Origin: Tyto alba
Lineage: Eukaryota > Chordata > Aves > Strigiformes > Tytonidae
NCBI RefSeq assembly: GCF_018691265.1
Contig: NW_024881313.1
Location: 6,415,501-6,479,500 of the forward strand
Reading direction: 5' to 3'
DNA length: 64,000 nt
Shown here in pieces: positions 1 through 10,851 of this stretch (positions are counted from its first letter, which is position 1; every line of letters starts with the position of its first letter). The notes below the pieces were generated by a model. That model was given only the letters and a program-made list of their open reading frames with translations. It was not told the origin of the DNA and made no database searches. A program made the translations under genes and the position numbers.

Positions 1-75
1 GTTTACGATCAACGGACTGGAAGATCAAGAGGATTTGCATTTGTTTATTTTGAGAGAATTGATGATTCTAAAGAG
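1..75 (+). CDS. TRA2A: TRA2A internal coding exon (left end cut by window)
   Basis: Frame 1 reads [20 protein letters not shown] and then DDSKE, which covers RNP1 of the RRM. The exon ends at a gtaaat donor at position 76 in phase 0. Its acceptor lies before the window. Confidence 0.96.
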
Positions 76-3000
76 GTAAATTCATACTTTTATTACTTTT
101 AACAGGTGTGCTTTTTGTGCATTGTCGTGATGAATATATCAGAAAATATGTTAAACTTTTTTGAGTGTGCATTCACTAGCAGGTTCTCACAGTGAGATTA
201 ATTTAAAACATTTTCTTCAAACAACATGGCACTTTTAAACAGATGAAGCATTTTAGTTCAATATTGAGATGCTTGGGCGAATTTTGATCATGAGCTGCCT
301 GTATTGGATCACCAGTAAGTATTCGGCTTTGATTTTAGTCTGTTCCTTCAGTAGACAGACATAGAAGCCTCATAGTATTTCTGAAATATTGTGAAAGTTA
401 ACTTTTCAGAGTGGTTTTCTGTATGTATCAGAATTCTGAAGATTCTCTTTCCTTTTTCTTCTCTAAAATCATGTCATCATGCATTCGAAAAATAGTGGGG
501 CTTGTCTTGATTTGAGCCTTGGTCAGTGATTTTGCTAGTTACACGGATAGCTGTTCACAGCTGGACTGAGTGTAATGGGACTGTAAGGAAAGAACCAAAG
601 AATATAAACAGCAGCCTGTATTATGGTTCACTGCAGTAAGCAGTACGTTTTTAACCTGTGTAAGGATACTGTGAGCTTTACTACATTTACTGACATTTGT
701 AGATGAAATTGCTATTAAAAGTAAAGACATCCTTTTTTTAAAAAGAAAATTGTTTTTCTTCTTTGAGCCTCCACTGTGGGGTTATCTCTTTCTTTTGGGC
801 AAACTGAGTCACCAACTTCAAGTATCTTGTTGATGGGTTAATTGTCTTGGGCATACATTTCAGATTTGCTGCTTGATTCTGTTTACATTTGATAAGTATA
901 TTCATAATGCTTGAGTGCGTTGAAGGGAGGGAAGGTAACAGCTGTGGAACCTACTATCAGCTGAAAAATTTAAAGTCTGGTGCTAGTTCATAATTTAAAA
1001 AAATGTTTTGTGGATGACTTGATTGAGCTAGATTCAGTTCTATTTTTGATTTCTGCTATGATCCCACAGAGAATCAGTTTATGGGAAGAGTGAGGGTTGT
1101 AGATGTATTTATGTGTGGTTGTTGCAGGTTATGGGGTAAGTAAAAGGATACAAAACTTCCTTCGGTGTCTGTTCTGTATTTTCCCAGTATCACTTGGACA
1201 GGTTGAGAAAGGAGTTAATGGGGTAGATAGCTGTATATCCATCGGTGACCCATTCTCTTCTTTTAGGCTTGTATTTCTTTCCACTCTGAGTTCAGTGGGA
1301 TTTTGGAAATGTGACTGTTTTGTAGAACATGTAACATCCAAAATACTTGTACAGTATTTCTTGTCACATTCATGTGCCAGTCTTGTCTATTCTACAACTT
1401 CATATGTCTTTAGTAGTAGGGGTTTTTCCTAGTTGCCATAGGCAATGGTCATGCATGACACCATGCATTTCTTAAAATGTTCCGTGTAAGTAGCATGAAG
1501 TAATTTATTTAGTGTAAAGCTGTTTTGGCAGATACCACAAAGCTGGAGTGCAAAGAAGGAAAAATAGGCTATTACTTGCAGTCAGAAATAGAGAAATAAA
1601 AGTGAGCACCTTAAGCAGGAATTGAAATAATAGGGAGTGCAACTAAACCCATTCCTTTCTCCCCAGTGGGCTAGTGCCTGAGGGGGGGAAAGAATGCAAA
1701 ACGTCCTAACACTTGGAGTTTACATAACAGAAATACTTTGGCATGAAGAACGGGAGAAAAACTTCTTCATTTGACTTTATTTTATATTCATGGGCCTTGA
1801 GGACAGATTTGACATACAGCAGTAAGTGGCAGGTAGTGTAGAAAAAGGGGATGTAGCTATAGGTGGGAAAATTGGTGACCGGCCCTGTAGGAGAACACTG
1901 AAGGACATGAAGTAATTCTCTGTGTAGAAGATAGATCAAATCTGAAAAGTTGAGTATCCGTAAGAACAATGACACTTGAATTGTTTTTGTTCTGAGTAAA
2001 TACCTTTCCTCTTTAAAACAAAACAGAATTCCAAATCAAAACAACAAAAACGGCAAAAAGCCCAACACCCTAAGCATCCAAATAAATGGAATATAAAACT
2101 CTAGATGAGATGTTTAGCTAAATTCCAGCCCTTTTGAAATAGTCACAGATGGATTAAATACGTATAGAACTCTACAGGAAAGCAAGCATTTCCCATCATC
2201 TTCACTATTGTCCTTCCAAGAGAGATAACACAGGGAAGCCTTTCAGCTGACATGCTCTCAAACACTGTTAATATTAAAATTTTACACCAAATGAATTGTG
2301 AGAAGTTATGTTTAAACTTCGAGAACTTGGTTTAAGATAGGTCAATATCCGTAATGTGTGGATTCTGTTGCAGCTGAAATCCCTCAGGATCTTTGTGGTC
2401 ACCCAGTACCACTCTTATAAATTGGATCAGTTATTTGAACTGGTTAAAATGTTGCTATATGTGAAGATCCTGAAACCAAGTGATGCAATGTTTCTAGTTC
2501 CATACCTAGTAAAGAAATTTTTAATTGTTAACTAGATCTATGTTGTGTTTACACAGACAGTGTAAAATAGCATTTCTTAAAGGTGATCGTTTGAGTCCTA
2601 AAAGTATCAGAGGCAGTAGTAAATTTTATTTTCACTTAAGCTGATTTTAGGTTTTCAGAACTTTAGATAGATTATGACACCAGAGCAGCCTCGGCATTAG
2701 CTGTTTATGATCATCTTGGTTATAAAGAGGATCAGATTTAGCTTTTGATAAGTGCTAGGTAGAGCAGCTGTCAGAGCATCACAGTAGATTCAGTCATTCC
2801 ACCTGAATGGGACTGGGAAATAAATGTTGGATGCATGTATCCATTCTAAAGGTGATTTCATGTGGAATCTCTTCTTCTGAGTTTGAAACTGCTAAGGTTG
2901 CTATGGTCTGGCAGTAGGTTACTTTTTCATCAAATACCTTGTCTTGCAGTGGTCCAGTGTTTGCAAAATAGCACACGACTAGACTGTTACATTCAGACCC

Positions 3001-6000
3001 ATGTTGAAGATGGTCATGGACACAGTCTTTTGTTGTCTACTATCGTGCTTTGAACTGATGTTGAGGGCTGATGGTTGGTTGTCCAGAAAACCTGAGGCTT
3101 TCCTTTGCTAACGTTCTTTTGGTGTGCTTACTCAAAGCCTATTTGTAAAGCTTACGTTACTGTCTACTTTTTCCTAGAAGAAAGGGTATTCTCTCTTATA
3201 AGTGTAGTGGTTTTAATTTTTTTGTGAAGTTATGTTGTTTTTCTTAAACAAAGCAACAAAACTTCCTTAAATAATATTTGGTATTGCTTTTTTGCCTTGT
3301 GTGTTGCAGTGTCTTATGTTGGCTATTCTGCTAAGTCTTCAGAACCACATGTGCAACATTATGGAAAGGGCAAGATCTGTAAACATCTGTTGAAGACCTG
3401 TTTCTCAAGATTGGCATTTATTCTTACATTATTTTCACTGTTGGCAACGCTGGCACTGAGCCAGTGTTTTATTGCAGTTTTGCAATATTCTTGTTAAATT
3501 AGAGGATATTCACCTACCCATCATTAGCAGTCAAGACAAACTTTATACAGACCAACTGAACTATTAATGTAATTCAGTTGCCAAAGACTGGAATAATAGC
3601 AGGGTTTATCATTTTAATTTACAAGACATTAAATCTGTGGTGCAAGCAGACTAGCTCAGAAGCATAATTACTGACCAAAACTTCTCCTGTAGTTTGCTGA
3701 AGGAATGCTTTCAGTATTGTTTGTGGTATTAAAAGGGACCCTTGGTATACCAGAAGAGAACACAAGAAGGTCTCAAATGTTTGGAATTACAAATTAGAGA
3801 CTTCTGGAGACTCTGAAATATCATGAAATTGCTAATACTTGCAGAAATATATACAGTTACTCATTCTGGTTCTCTAAAATCCTCTATTTCTTGACTCTGG
3901 AACTCTTTAAAGTATGCTGTAAAGAGAATACATTTAATCCATAGATTTTTAAACTCATAAAATCACATATTGAAAAAATATCATTTACAATATTTGATAA
4001 TATTTTTTAAAAAACCTCAGACTAGGGTATAAATTGATTCTTATTCAAAGGTGGAATGGACACTTGAATTCAACTTGACAGACTGCAGTAAGTGCAAAAA
4101 GCTGTGTTTCTTAATTTGTTTTTTCATCCCATCAGATTTTTAATTTTCTTTCAGATGTCCTTGTTAAATCCAGGCATGAACTAGTGATACCAGCATACCA
4201 GGGGGAGAAAAGCTAATCTATTATGCCTGTTCATCTGATGATGTTTTTAGGCCAATAGAAAAAATACGGGAGGGACTTTGGGTAAAAAAACAAACAAGAA
4301 ACCCCCAAAAAACAGTGAGCAAAAAAAAGTGTCTTGTGTTCATTATTTCAAAATAACTATGTAAGTTTTCAAAATGAGTCCCAACATAAATTGTTCATAT
4401 GTGACTATTCAAGTCAAAACAGTTAGACACAGTTGAAATGAAGGCTTGGTGATCTTTTGCACAACACAAATGGTATCTTGAACTCTGTAGTAGAAATGTA
4501 AAGTGACTGTGACATCAGCTCTGCCAAGTCAGGTTCTCTCCTTCCCTTTTCCCGGCTTCTTCCTCACACCCTTCCCCCAGTGATCACAGTGCAGGTTGCA
4601 GAAATTTCCCCATACTTCACACATTGTTTGTTTGTCCAAACTGATCTTTGTATTATCCAGACTAAAAGATTACTTATTTTTTTCCAGTGAATTGTTGATT
4701 GCTTAACTAATACCAGTCACCTGTGTAAGTTTGTGTATATAATTAAAAGTTCGGTGTTTCCAAACTTGTTTTACTCTGCCTAAATGCTAATACCTGTAGA
4801 AAATAGCATATACTGTAATAAATACCAAATGAAATAGAAATCTCTTAAATGTAATGCTTTCTAACTGTTTTGAGCCACTGGGGGCCATGATCCTGTAGTT
4901 TGGGAGCTACTCATTTTGTCAAACTAATACTTTACAGAGAGTAATTTGAAGAAGTTTTGTTGTTATGGATAGACCGCTGTAGGTTTAAAACTATAATGTA
5001 AGATTTAATTATTACCTGTGCCATTCCAAATCCATACTCTACTTTTTGACTGCAAACGTATAGATGTGTATTCTGGCCTACAAAGTCATTTTTTCCTTAG
5101 AATTTTCAACCAAAACTGATAGTACAAGTTTATAGGCATCCTGTTTGCTCCCTTGCTTACTGTCATTTTGTAAAAGCTGTGCAAATATTTTAACAACATT
5201 CAGATATTTGGAAGAAAACCAGGTTGAAATAAAAATGGACTGTTGACAGTTAAAGGCTCCTAAGAGGGTATTGTATATCTTAAATCCCATATAATTTGAT
5301 TTTTCTCTTCAAAATATTTAATTTGATGCTCTGCAAAATATACTTCTATCTCTTAAACAGTATTTGAGAATGTCTTCTGCGTTGTTAAGAGTGAATGCGC
5401 AGTTTTTTCCCTTTGACATTTAAATGTTCTTAACACAGCATTCATACATACCCCAAAACAGCAAAAAGGCAAACGGAAATTTGTTTTTAGTATGACATGC
5501 TAGTCTAATAAAATGGCGAAATCCAAAAATTTTATTATAAACTGTTTGAACTTTAAACACAGAAATGTCAGTAACTAGTATCACAGATACATTTTTACAG
5601 GCTTTGTACAAAATAAATACTCTTGTACCACTTATCTGAAACCAGGTTTTCAAATAGGGCTTTTGGTCATTTTGAAGGAGTTGTTAGCTAATAATGTCAA
5701 CCTAGGTACTTTGTTTCAAAGACTTGAGATGTGCACATTAAGAAGGATGCAGAGAGTTTGAAAACACCTTTGGGAGGAATTTCCAGTTGCTAATGACTGA
5801 ATGTGAGTGATGCATACTATCAGTTATTGTTGGGGTCATACTGACTTATTGTAAGTTTTGGCTTTTCTGCATTTAGGGGATGCTGTCGGAACTGTAAAAG
5901 GCTTTACTATTTCTGTATTAAAGATTTTTATTATTTCAAATTTTTTAGCTGGCAGTTACTGCTAAGTGCTGTTGAAAACTCAGAAAATTAAAGTTTTAAT

Positions 6001-9000
6001 ATCGGGTGGGTCATTAGACACTGTGACCAGGGTGTCCACCTTCCATGCAGACTGGTAACTATGAACTAACCTGAAAAGTAACACATTTCTTGGCACTTCC
6101 AAAACAAACAATCAAGTCTCAAAATTAACTCTTTGGTTGTCTTACTGGTATGTTACTCTTCTCTCTCCTGCTCCCTATTTCAAAGAACTCTTCCTTGTAA
6201 AGAGATGTTTGCTCTTCTAACTAAGGCACGTGTGCCAGATGTTCTGGATTTGAAGTGGCTTCTTGTCAGCTAAGCTTATTACTCTGCAGTTTGTTGATGG
6301 GACATAAAAATGCCATGAAGCAGAAAACTCCTTCCCTGTCAAGAAAGCTTGCATATTGCTGCGTTTCCAGAAAAATGCTTTTCATCATGAAGCTAATTTT
6401 TCAGCCAGCTATTTGCAGCCTTCATTTTTAGGTTTGTGCGTACAGACATTCCTAGGATGTGTGTACAGATTTATTTTAATTTAGATCATCCTTGTGGAAC
6501 AAGACTTTAAAAAAAAAGAAAAAAGTCTCAAGGCCAGGCAACTAAAGCAAACAGTCTTGTTTTAGTCACAAAACATAGTTTAGTGTGTGTTGAAAGATCT
6601 GAAATGCTCTTTGGCTCTGCTTTGCAGTTAGATAAATGCAGTTGTTATATTTTTGTATGGGAACAGAACTCACTAGGTGGCGATATAGTATAGATATAAA
6701 CAGCATTATTAAAATGCAAACTAAGTGTAGTTAAATAGGTTAGTGATGATTTAGTCACTTCCAGTTTGGGGACATCGCAGTTAAATCATGTGGATGTCAG
6801 GTTTTTGTTTCCTGGTCTATAACTGGTATGTTAATTCAGTAATGTTCTTATTAGAGAGCTGCAAAAAGTTACATTTCTGAATAGTTGTTTGCTTCATTAT
6901 TTAAAAAAAAGCTCTGCTTAGGGGCACCTTCATGTTTTAAGGTTGTGTATTGTTCCTCACAGTTAAATAATAGCAAAGCTGTTGTGTTCTTTAACTCAAG
7001 ATTGTAACAGTGTCTCTTTTCCACACAGGAAAAATTTAAAATAATATATATTGGGCTCAGTGCTGTGCTTAGTGTCACAAACTGTGGTGCCTATTTCTGA
7101 GATCCTAGAGCCAGCTGATTAAAGGATCAAAACCACCAAAAATTGCTTTGCAAATTTTGATAGCTTTTAAGTCCAGCATTAACCATTTGTTAAATTCTTA
7201 TGGTTGCAAGTTTAGTTTGTTGGTTTTGGGTTTTGGTTTTTTTTTTTTTTTTCAGTTACTGTTGCATGGATATAATTCTCAGAAGTACGCTGCGCTCCTT
7301 TGAAAAATAATTTTGATGATTTTGAGTTTGTGAAAGGCCATTGTATTGATTCTCAAAGACTAGAGAGCAGGGGCTGGAACACCCAGTGAGCGTGTGCACG
7401 GGCGGCGGGTGGGTCTGAAGGCACAGGCTTCTCAAAGCACAGACCCTTACGCGTATCGCTTTAGCGAGCTGCTATTGTGAGAGTGAGTGGGGAGGAAGGT
7501 TGTAATTAGGTATCCATGTAGGCTGAACCCGCCATTTTACTAAGCTCTGCTGGAGTAGGTCCTTGTAAGGGAGATGGCAGGAGGCTGGGAGAGCATGAAA
7601 TGGCAGCCGACTAGCAGTAATCCGGCCATATGCACCCTACAGGAAGCCACTGTTCTGCACAGCTTTAGAATCCGCCCGGCCCCTCTGGGTCAGAGACGGC
7701 GATGGGAAAGAGGCAGTTTTCGGAAAAAAAGCTGGTTTGACTTTCAGTTTGCCTTTCTGGTGGGTAGAAAGCAAAGTCTAGGGAAAGTGCCTGTGTTAGT
7801 GGTTAACACCGTGCTCTCCGAAGGGATTGCGTGTCACGTTACTCCGGCACCCCAGTGCAGTCCTGCAACACTGCCGGCAAAGGGGCCAGGGCACAGAGCC
7901 ATTCGCCACAGTGGGGCACTAGTAACCAGTCTAAATAAAACAAGTCGAGGGCTGCTTTTTCTGATGGAAAATAATGTATTTTGTACATAGCATTCCATAG
8001 TTACCAGTAGGCTGCAGGTTTCACGTCCCTGTTGCATGTCTCTCCTGCAGGCAATGGAGCATGCAAACGGTATGGAGCTGGATGGCAGGAGGATTCGAGT
8101 GGATTACTCGATTACCAAGAGAGCGCATACACCCACCCCAGGCATCTACATGGGCAGGCCAACACAGTAAGGAGCTCACTCATTTCCTGTAATGGAACTA
8201 GAATGGATTTAAACTGAAGGCTTGGAGTCTGGTTGAAGAAATAGAGCTACAGATACTTTTTTGAAACTTGAAGGGTTATGCCATTGGTGTTTTATCACAA
8301 AGTTATTAACATAAAGAATGCATTACTGTTGATCACATACACTATCAAATCCTACTGTAGTTTATTGTATCTTTATTTGGAAAAGAATACTGGAGGAGTT
8401 GTTTTTAAAAAAAATACATACCCATCACGGTCAGTTAATGAACCCTTAGCTTACTGAAATACTAAGATTCTGATTTGCCTTTGATTTTGGTGTGAATTAG
8501 GCTTGAATCCCTGGTGGGTTTTCTGGGGTTTTTTGAAGGTGTTTTTCTTTAAATGTGTCATTGTTAGGTTGTTTCATGGCGTAGTCTTAAGCGTCTGATT
8601 TACAAGAACACTTAAAAAAAAAGCTTTTAAATAATTTCAATCAAGATGAAAAGCAGGTATCTAAAGTAATTTTTTTGCTATTTCCCTAATAGCAGTGGAG
8701 GAGGTGGTGGCGGTGGAGCAGGTCGTCGCCGTGACTCATATTATGATAGGGGGTATGACAGAGGATATGACAGATATGAAGAATATGACTACAGATACAG
8801 GTACCTAATTTTTATTTTATTTCTGTAGGAACAGTGGATTTGTTGGAAAAACTGAAAAGTTAGGTGGCAAAAAACATTACTTGGTTTGTAGCAAGATTCT
8901 GTATAGTGCTTGCTGCGTGTTAGAGCCCCGGTGCATTAGGTCTTGTGGAATTAAAGTCATGATTGTCAGTGTTTAGGTAATTCAGTTATACAGAAACAGT

Positions 9001-9764
9001 TGGGCAAGGGGTTAATTTTGCTACCTGAAGGAGGTAGAGCCATGTGCCCTACAAATCTAGTGGACAGATAGAAAGGGAACTCGTTTTTCCATGCTGTATA
9101 TAGAACCAGAGACATCTGATACGCAGTGCTGCTTAAAAGGGGTTATTTGTAGAGGGGATTTTTTAATGCTTGACATTTCATAACCATCTCACTGTTTTGA
9201 AAGTTACTTAGTTTCAGAGAATGTTGTTCAGCAGTAATTGTGGGCATCTGGAAAAGCACTTCATGTGTTTGCAAGGCTAGTGAAAGTTTATTAAATTCTT
9301 TGTCTGGGAATATCTTACACTTTTAAACCCATCAAATAGAGAAATACAAAAACACTTGCTAAATAACTGTAAGCCACAGCCAAATCAAGCTGAAATCATT
9401 CATGCAGGCCAAGTCTTTCAGGGCTAAGGAAATGGTTCTGTTCAGTAGAAGTGATGTGAATAAAGCTTCTTTCATAATGGATGTTGTTGGGTTTCTTTTT
9501 TCATTTCCTTTAAAGGAGACGATCACCATCGCCTTATTATAGTCGATACCGATCACGATCAAGATCCCGTTCCTATAGTCCAAGTAAGTAAATACAAGTG
9601 AATAAAGAGAATCTGGCTGGCATAAACCTTGTTGTTACTATTAATTGATCAGTGGAAATTCTGAACGTGAAAGCAAAATGTTGGGCATGTTAAAGCTGAG
9701 ATGATGGGTGTACACTTAGTTTACAGTAATTGTGTCTTTTTTTTTCTTCCCAGGGCGCTACTGA
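1..9764 (+). CDS. TRA2A: TRA2A (transformer-2 protein homolog alpha), 3' portion, five coding exons
   Basis: This is a sequence-specific splicing activator of the SR-like family. It acts in the nucleus on purine-rich exonic enhancers through one RRM flanked by RS domains. The window holds only the C-terminal 125 residues, from exons 1-75, 8051-8166, 8693-8800, 9516-9583 and 9754-9764, which join in frame through GT-AG introns. Visible in order are the second half of the RRM with RNP1 ([10 protein letters not shown]), the linker typical of TRA2 proteins ([15 protein letters not shown]), a Gly-rich run (six Gly, then Ala-Gly), a Tyr/Asp/Arg stretch, and an RS2 tail ending SYSPRRY. TRA2A is chosen over TRA2B because of [21 protein letters not shown] and the HSGGGGGG segment; TRA2B has ENVDDAKEA and DFSITKRPHTP. 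The N-terminal RS1 domain, the start of the RRM and the promoter are upstream of the window. IGF2BP3 follows on the same strand, as in human. Confidence 0.97.
6670..6684 (+). promoter_or_regulatory. CTCF-like binding motif
   Basis: The bases tCACTAGGTGGCGAt match the CTCF core consensus CCACTAGGTGGCG at all but the first position. The site is inside the large TRA2A intron. The motif is seen; occupancy is inferred. Confidence 0.45.
7380..7900. other. GC-richer intronic patch with YY1-like motif
   Basis: Several CpGs (acgggcggcgggtggg, ttacgcgtatcgc, aatccgcccggcccc) stand out from the AT-rich intron just upstream of the 8051 exon. CCGCCATTTT at 7529-7538 resembles the YY1 core often found near start sites. 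An ATG with a purine at -3 follows at 7574, but its 138-codon frame resembles nothing known. Confidence 0.3.
8051..8166 (+). CDS. TRA2A: TRA2A coding exon: end of RRM and linker
   Basis: The acceptor is a pyrimidine-rich tract ending ctcctgcag at 8050, and the donor is gtaagg at 8167. It encodes [20 protein letters not shown] and then [18 protein letters not shown], ending with two bases (CA) of a split His codon. This is the last RRM beta strand and the conserved linker after the RRM. Confidence 0.97.
8167..8692 (+). other. TRA2A intron (526 bp)
   Basis: A GT-AG intron with a gtaagg donor. It ends in a rather weak polypyrimidine tract (ttttttgctatttccctaatag) next to the NAGNAG acceptor. 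I see no other feature. Confidence 0.93.
8693..8800 (+). CDS. TRA2A: TRA2A coding exon: Gly-rich and Tyr/Asp/Arg segment
   Basis: The exon reads on from the split His codon as H-S-G6[20 protein letters not shown], then EEYDYRY, and ends with two bases of an Arg codon before gtacct at 8801. The acceptor context is taatagcag, so AG dinucleotides end at both 8692 and 8695 and two acceptors 3 nt apart are possible. The 8692 site gives the form that contains the Ser. Confidence 0.95.
8801..9515 (+). other. TRA2A intron (715 bp)
   Basis: A GT-AG intron bounded by gtacct and tcctttaaag. I see nothing else in it. The 9359-9583 reverse-strand open frame is a shadow of the RS2 exon. Confidence 0.93.
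9516..9583 (+). CDS. TRA2A: TRA2A coding exon: RS2 domain
   Basis: It encodes [20 protein letters not shown] and then YSP, the C-terminal Arg/Ser domain that mediates protein contacts with other SR factors. The acceptor is tcctttaaag at 9515 and the donor is a consensus gtaagt at 9584. The exon ends after the first base of an Arg codon. Confidence 0.97.
9754..9764 (+). CDS. TRA2A: TRA2A terminal coding exon (last residues and stop)
   Basis: A long T/C tract ending cttcccag at 9753 precedes GG CGC TAC TGA. With the A left from the previous exon this gives Arg-Arg-Tyr-stop, the C-terminus expected of TRA2 proteins. It is only 11 nt of coding sequence before the 3'UTR. Confidence 0.97.
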
Positions 9765-10742
9765 AGAGCAGAAGAGTTATGGTTGTGGACATGATTTTTA
9801 AATACTAAGTTCAGATCTTAGCTTCCCTACTGCTCTCCCTCCCATCTTCCCTTGTCCTCCATCCAGCTCTTTTACAAATCTTTGGTTCGTTTAGAATATA
9901 CATATTTTGAGTTGAAGTATTCCTGTTTTCCATCCCTTCTTATTGTAATACTCTTAAATATTGTAATTGTTGTAGTTTTTGTGTAGTAAAACATCTTAAG
10001 CGAAGTGAAATAGAGAACCCAAAGTGCTGATACATTTTGGAAGTCATTCCTATTTTGTTTTACAAACAATTGAACTCCTGACTAATGAGAAGAGAGCATT
10101 GATATTTTTAAAGCTTGCATGTCATATGTAGTATGCACACTCAGATACTTTAATATAAACCTGCGTTTCCAAGTAACTCGTTAATCCTTCTGTTAAAATG
10201 TTTACCTATTACTTTGATAAACAAGTAATGACTTTGAGCCTTTTCTGTAATGACAAATTTACTTAGGTAGTCATGAACCAGAGGGTTTGGGGTTTTTTTT
10301 TTTTGTTTTGTTTTTTTTTTTTTTTTTTTCTTTTGTCAGGTAGTTGCTTTGAGTTTAGACTATTTGAGCTAGAGCAGAATTTGGTATTTGACTGGGAAAA
10401 CACATCCTTCTATGCTCAAAATTAAGGCTGTGTTTTATAGATAAAGCTTCTCGATTGCTACACAGTGGATAACATTTGAAGTTAAAACTGTAAAAATCCT
10501 GGGTTTTTTATTGTACTTGGTTGAATATTTCCCCATAATCAGTGCAGGAGAAAAAATATTTATTGAACACAGCAATTAGTCATATAACTTGTTGTTCATT
10601 TAAAAAAAAAAAAAAAAAGACAAACCCACCAACTTTTTGGTATTGCAATAACGATTAAGCAAGTTTTGTTTCCAGCCCTTTTTGGAGTTTTGAAAGTATG
10701 GATGGAAAAACCTACAACTACATGTAAACCTTTTTTCCCCTC

Positions 10743-10748
10743 AATAAA
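10743..10748 (+). terminator. TRA2A: Proximal polyadenylation signal of TRA2A
   Basis: AATAAA followed 20-60 nt downstream by a strongly GU-rich element (ttcttgtgttttgttctg and attttgtgtc). This is the better supported of two tandem signals. Confidence 0.75.
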
Positions 10749-10845
10749 AGTTAATTCCACTGAGATGCGGTTTCTTGTGTTTTGTTCTGCATTTTGTGTC
10801 ACCCTGAGATACAGGTTAAACAAGACTCGATATTGCTGTATGGAT

Positions 10846-10851
10846 AATAAA
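10846..10851 (+). terminator. TRA2A: Distal polyadenylation signal of TRA2A
   Basis: A second AATAAA 103 nt downstream of the first, followed by ttatctgtcttcag. It would lengthen the 3'UTR only slightly. Confidence 0.65.

Larger units (their letters stand above)
76..8050 (+). other. TRA2A intron, 8 kb
   Basis: An AT-rich intron inside the RRM coding region. I see no coding exon in it. It holds a CTCF-like motif at 6670-6684 and a GC-richer patch at about 7380-7900. Open frames here (for example 1103-1432 and 7574-7990) resemble no protein I know. Confidence 0.85.

Noticed and set aside
4874..4890. Second CTCF-like site (gagccactgggggccat)
   Set aside because: The core lacks one base relative to the consensus, so the match is weak.
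7574..7990. 138-codon frame in the TRA2A intron
   Set aside because: Unlike any TRA2 or known protein and without a donor joining it to the next exon in a sensible frame. I kept only the promoter-like composition as an observation.
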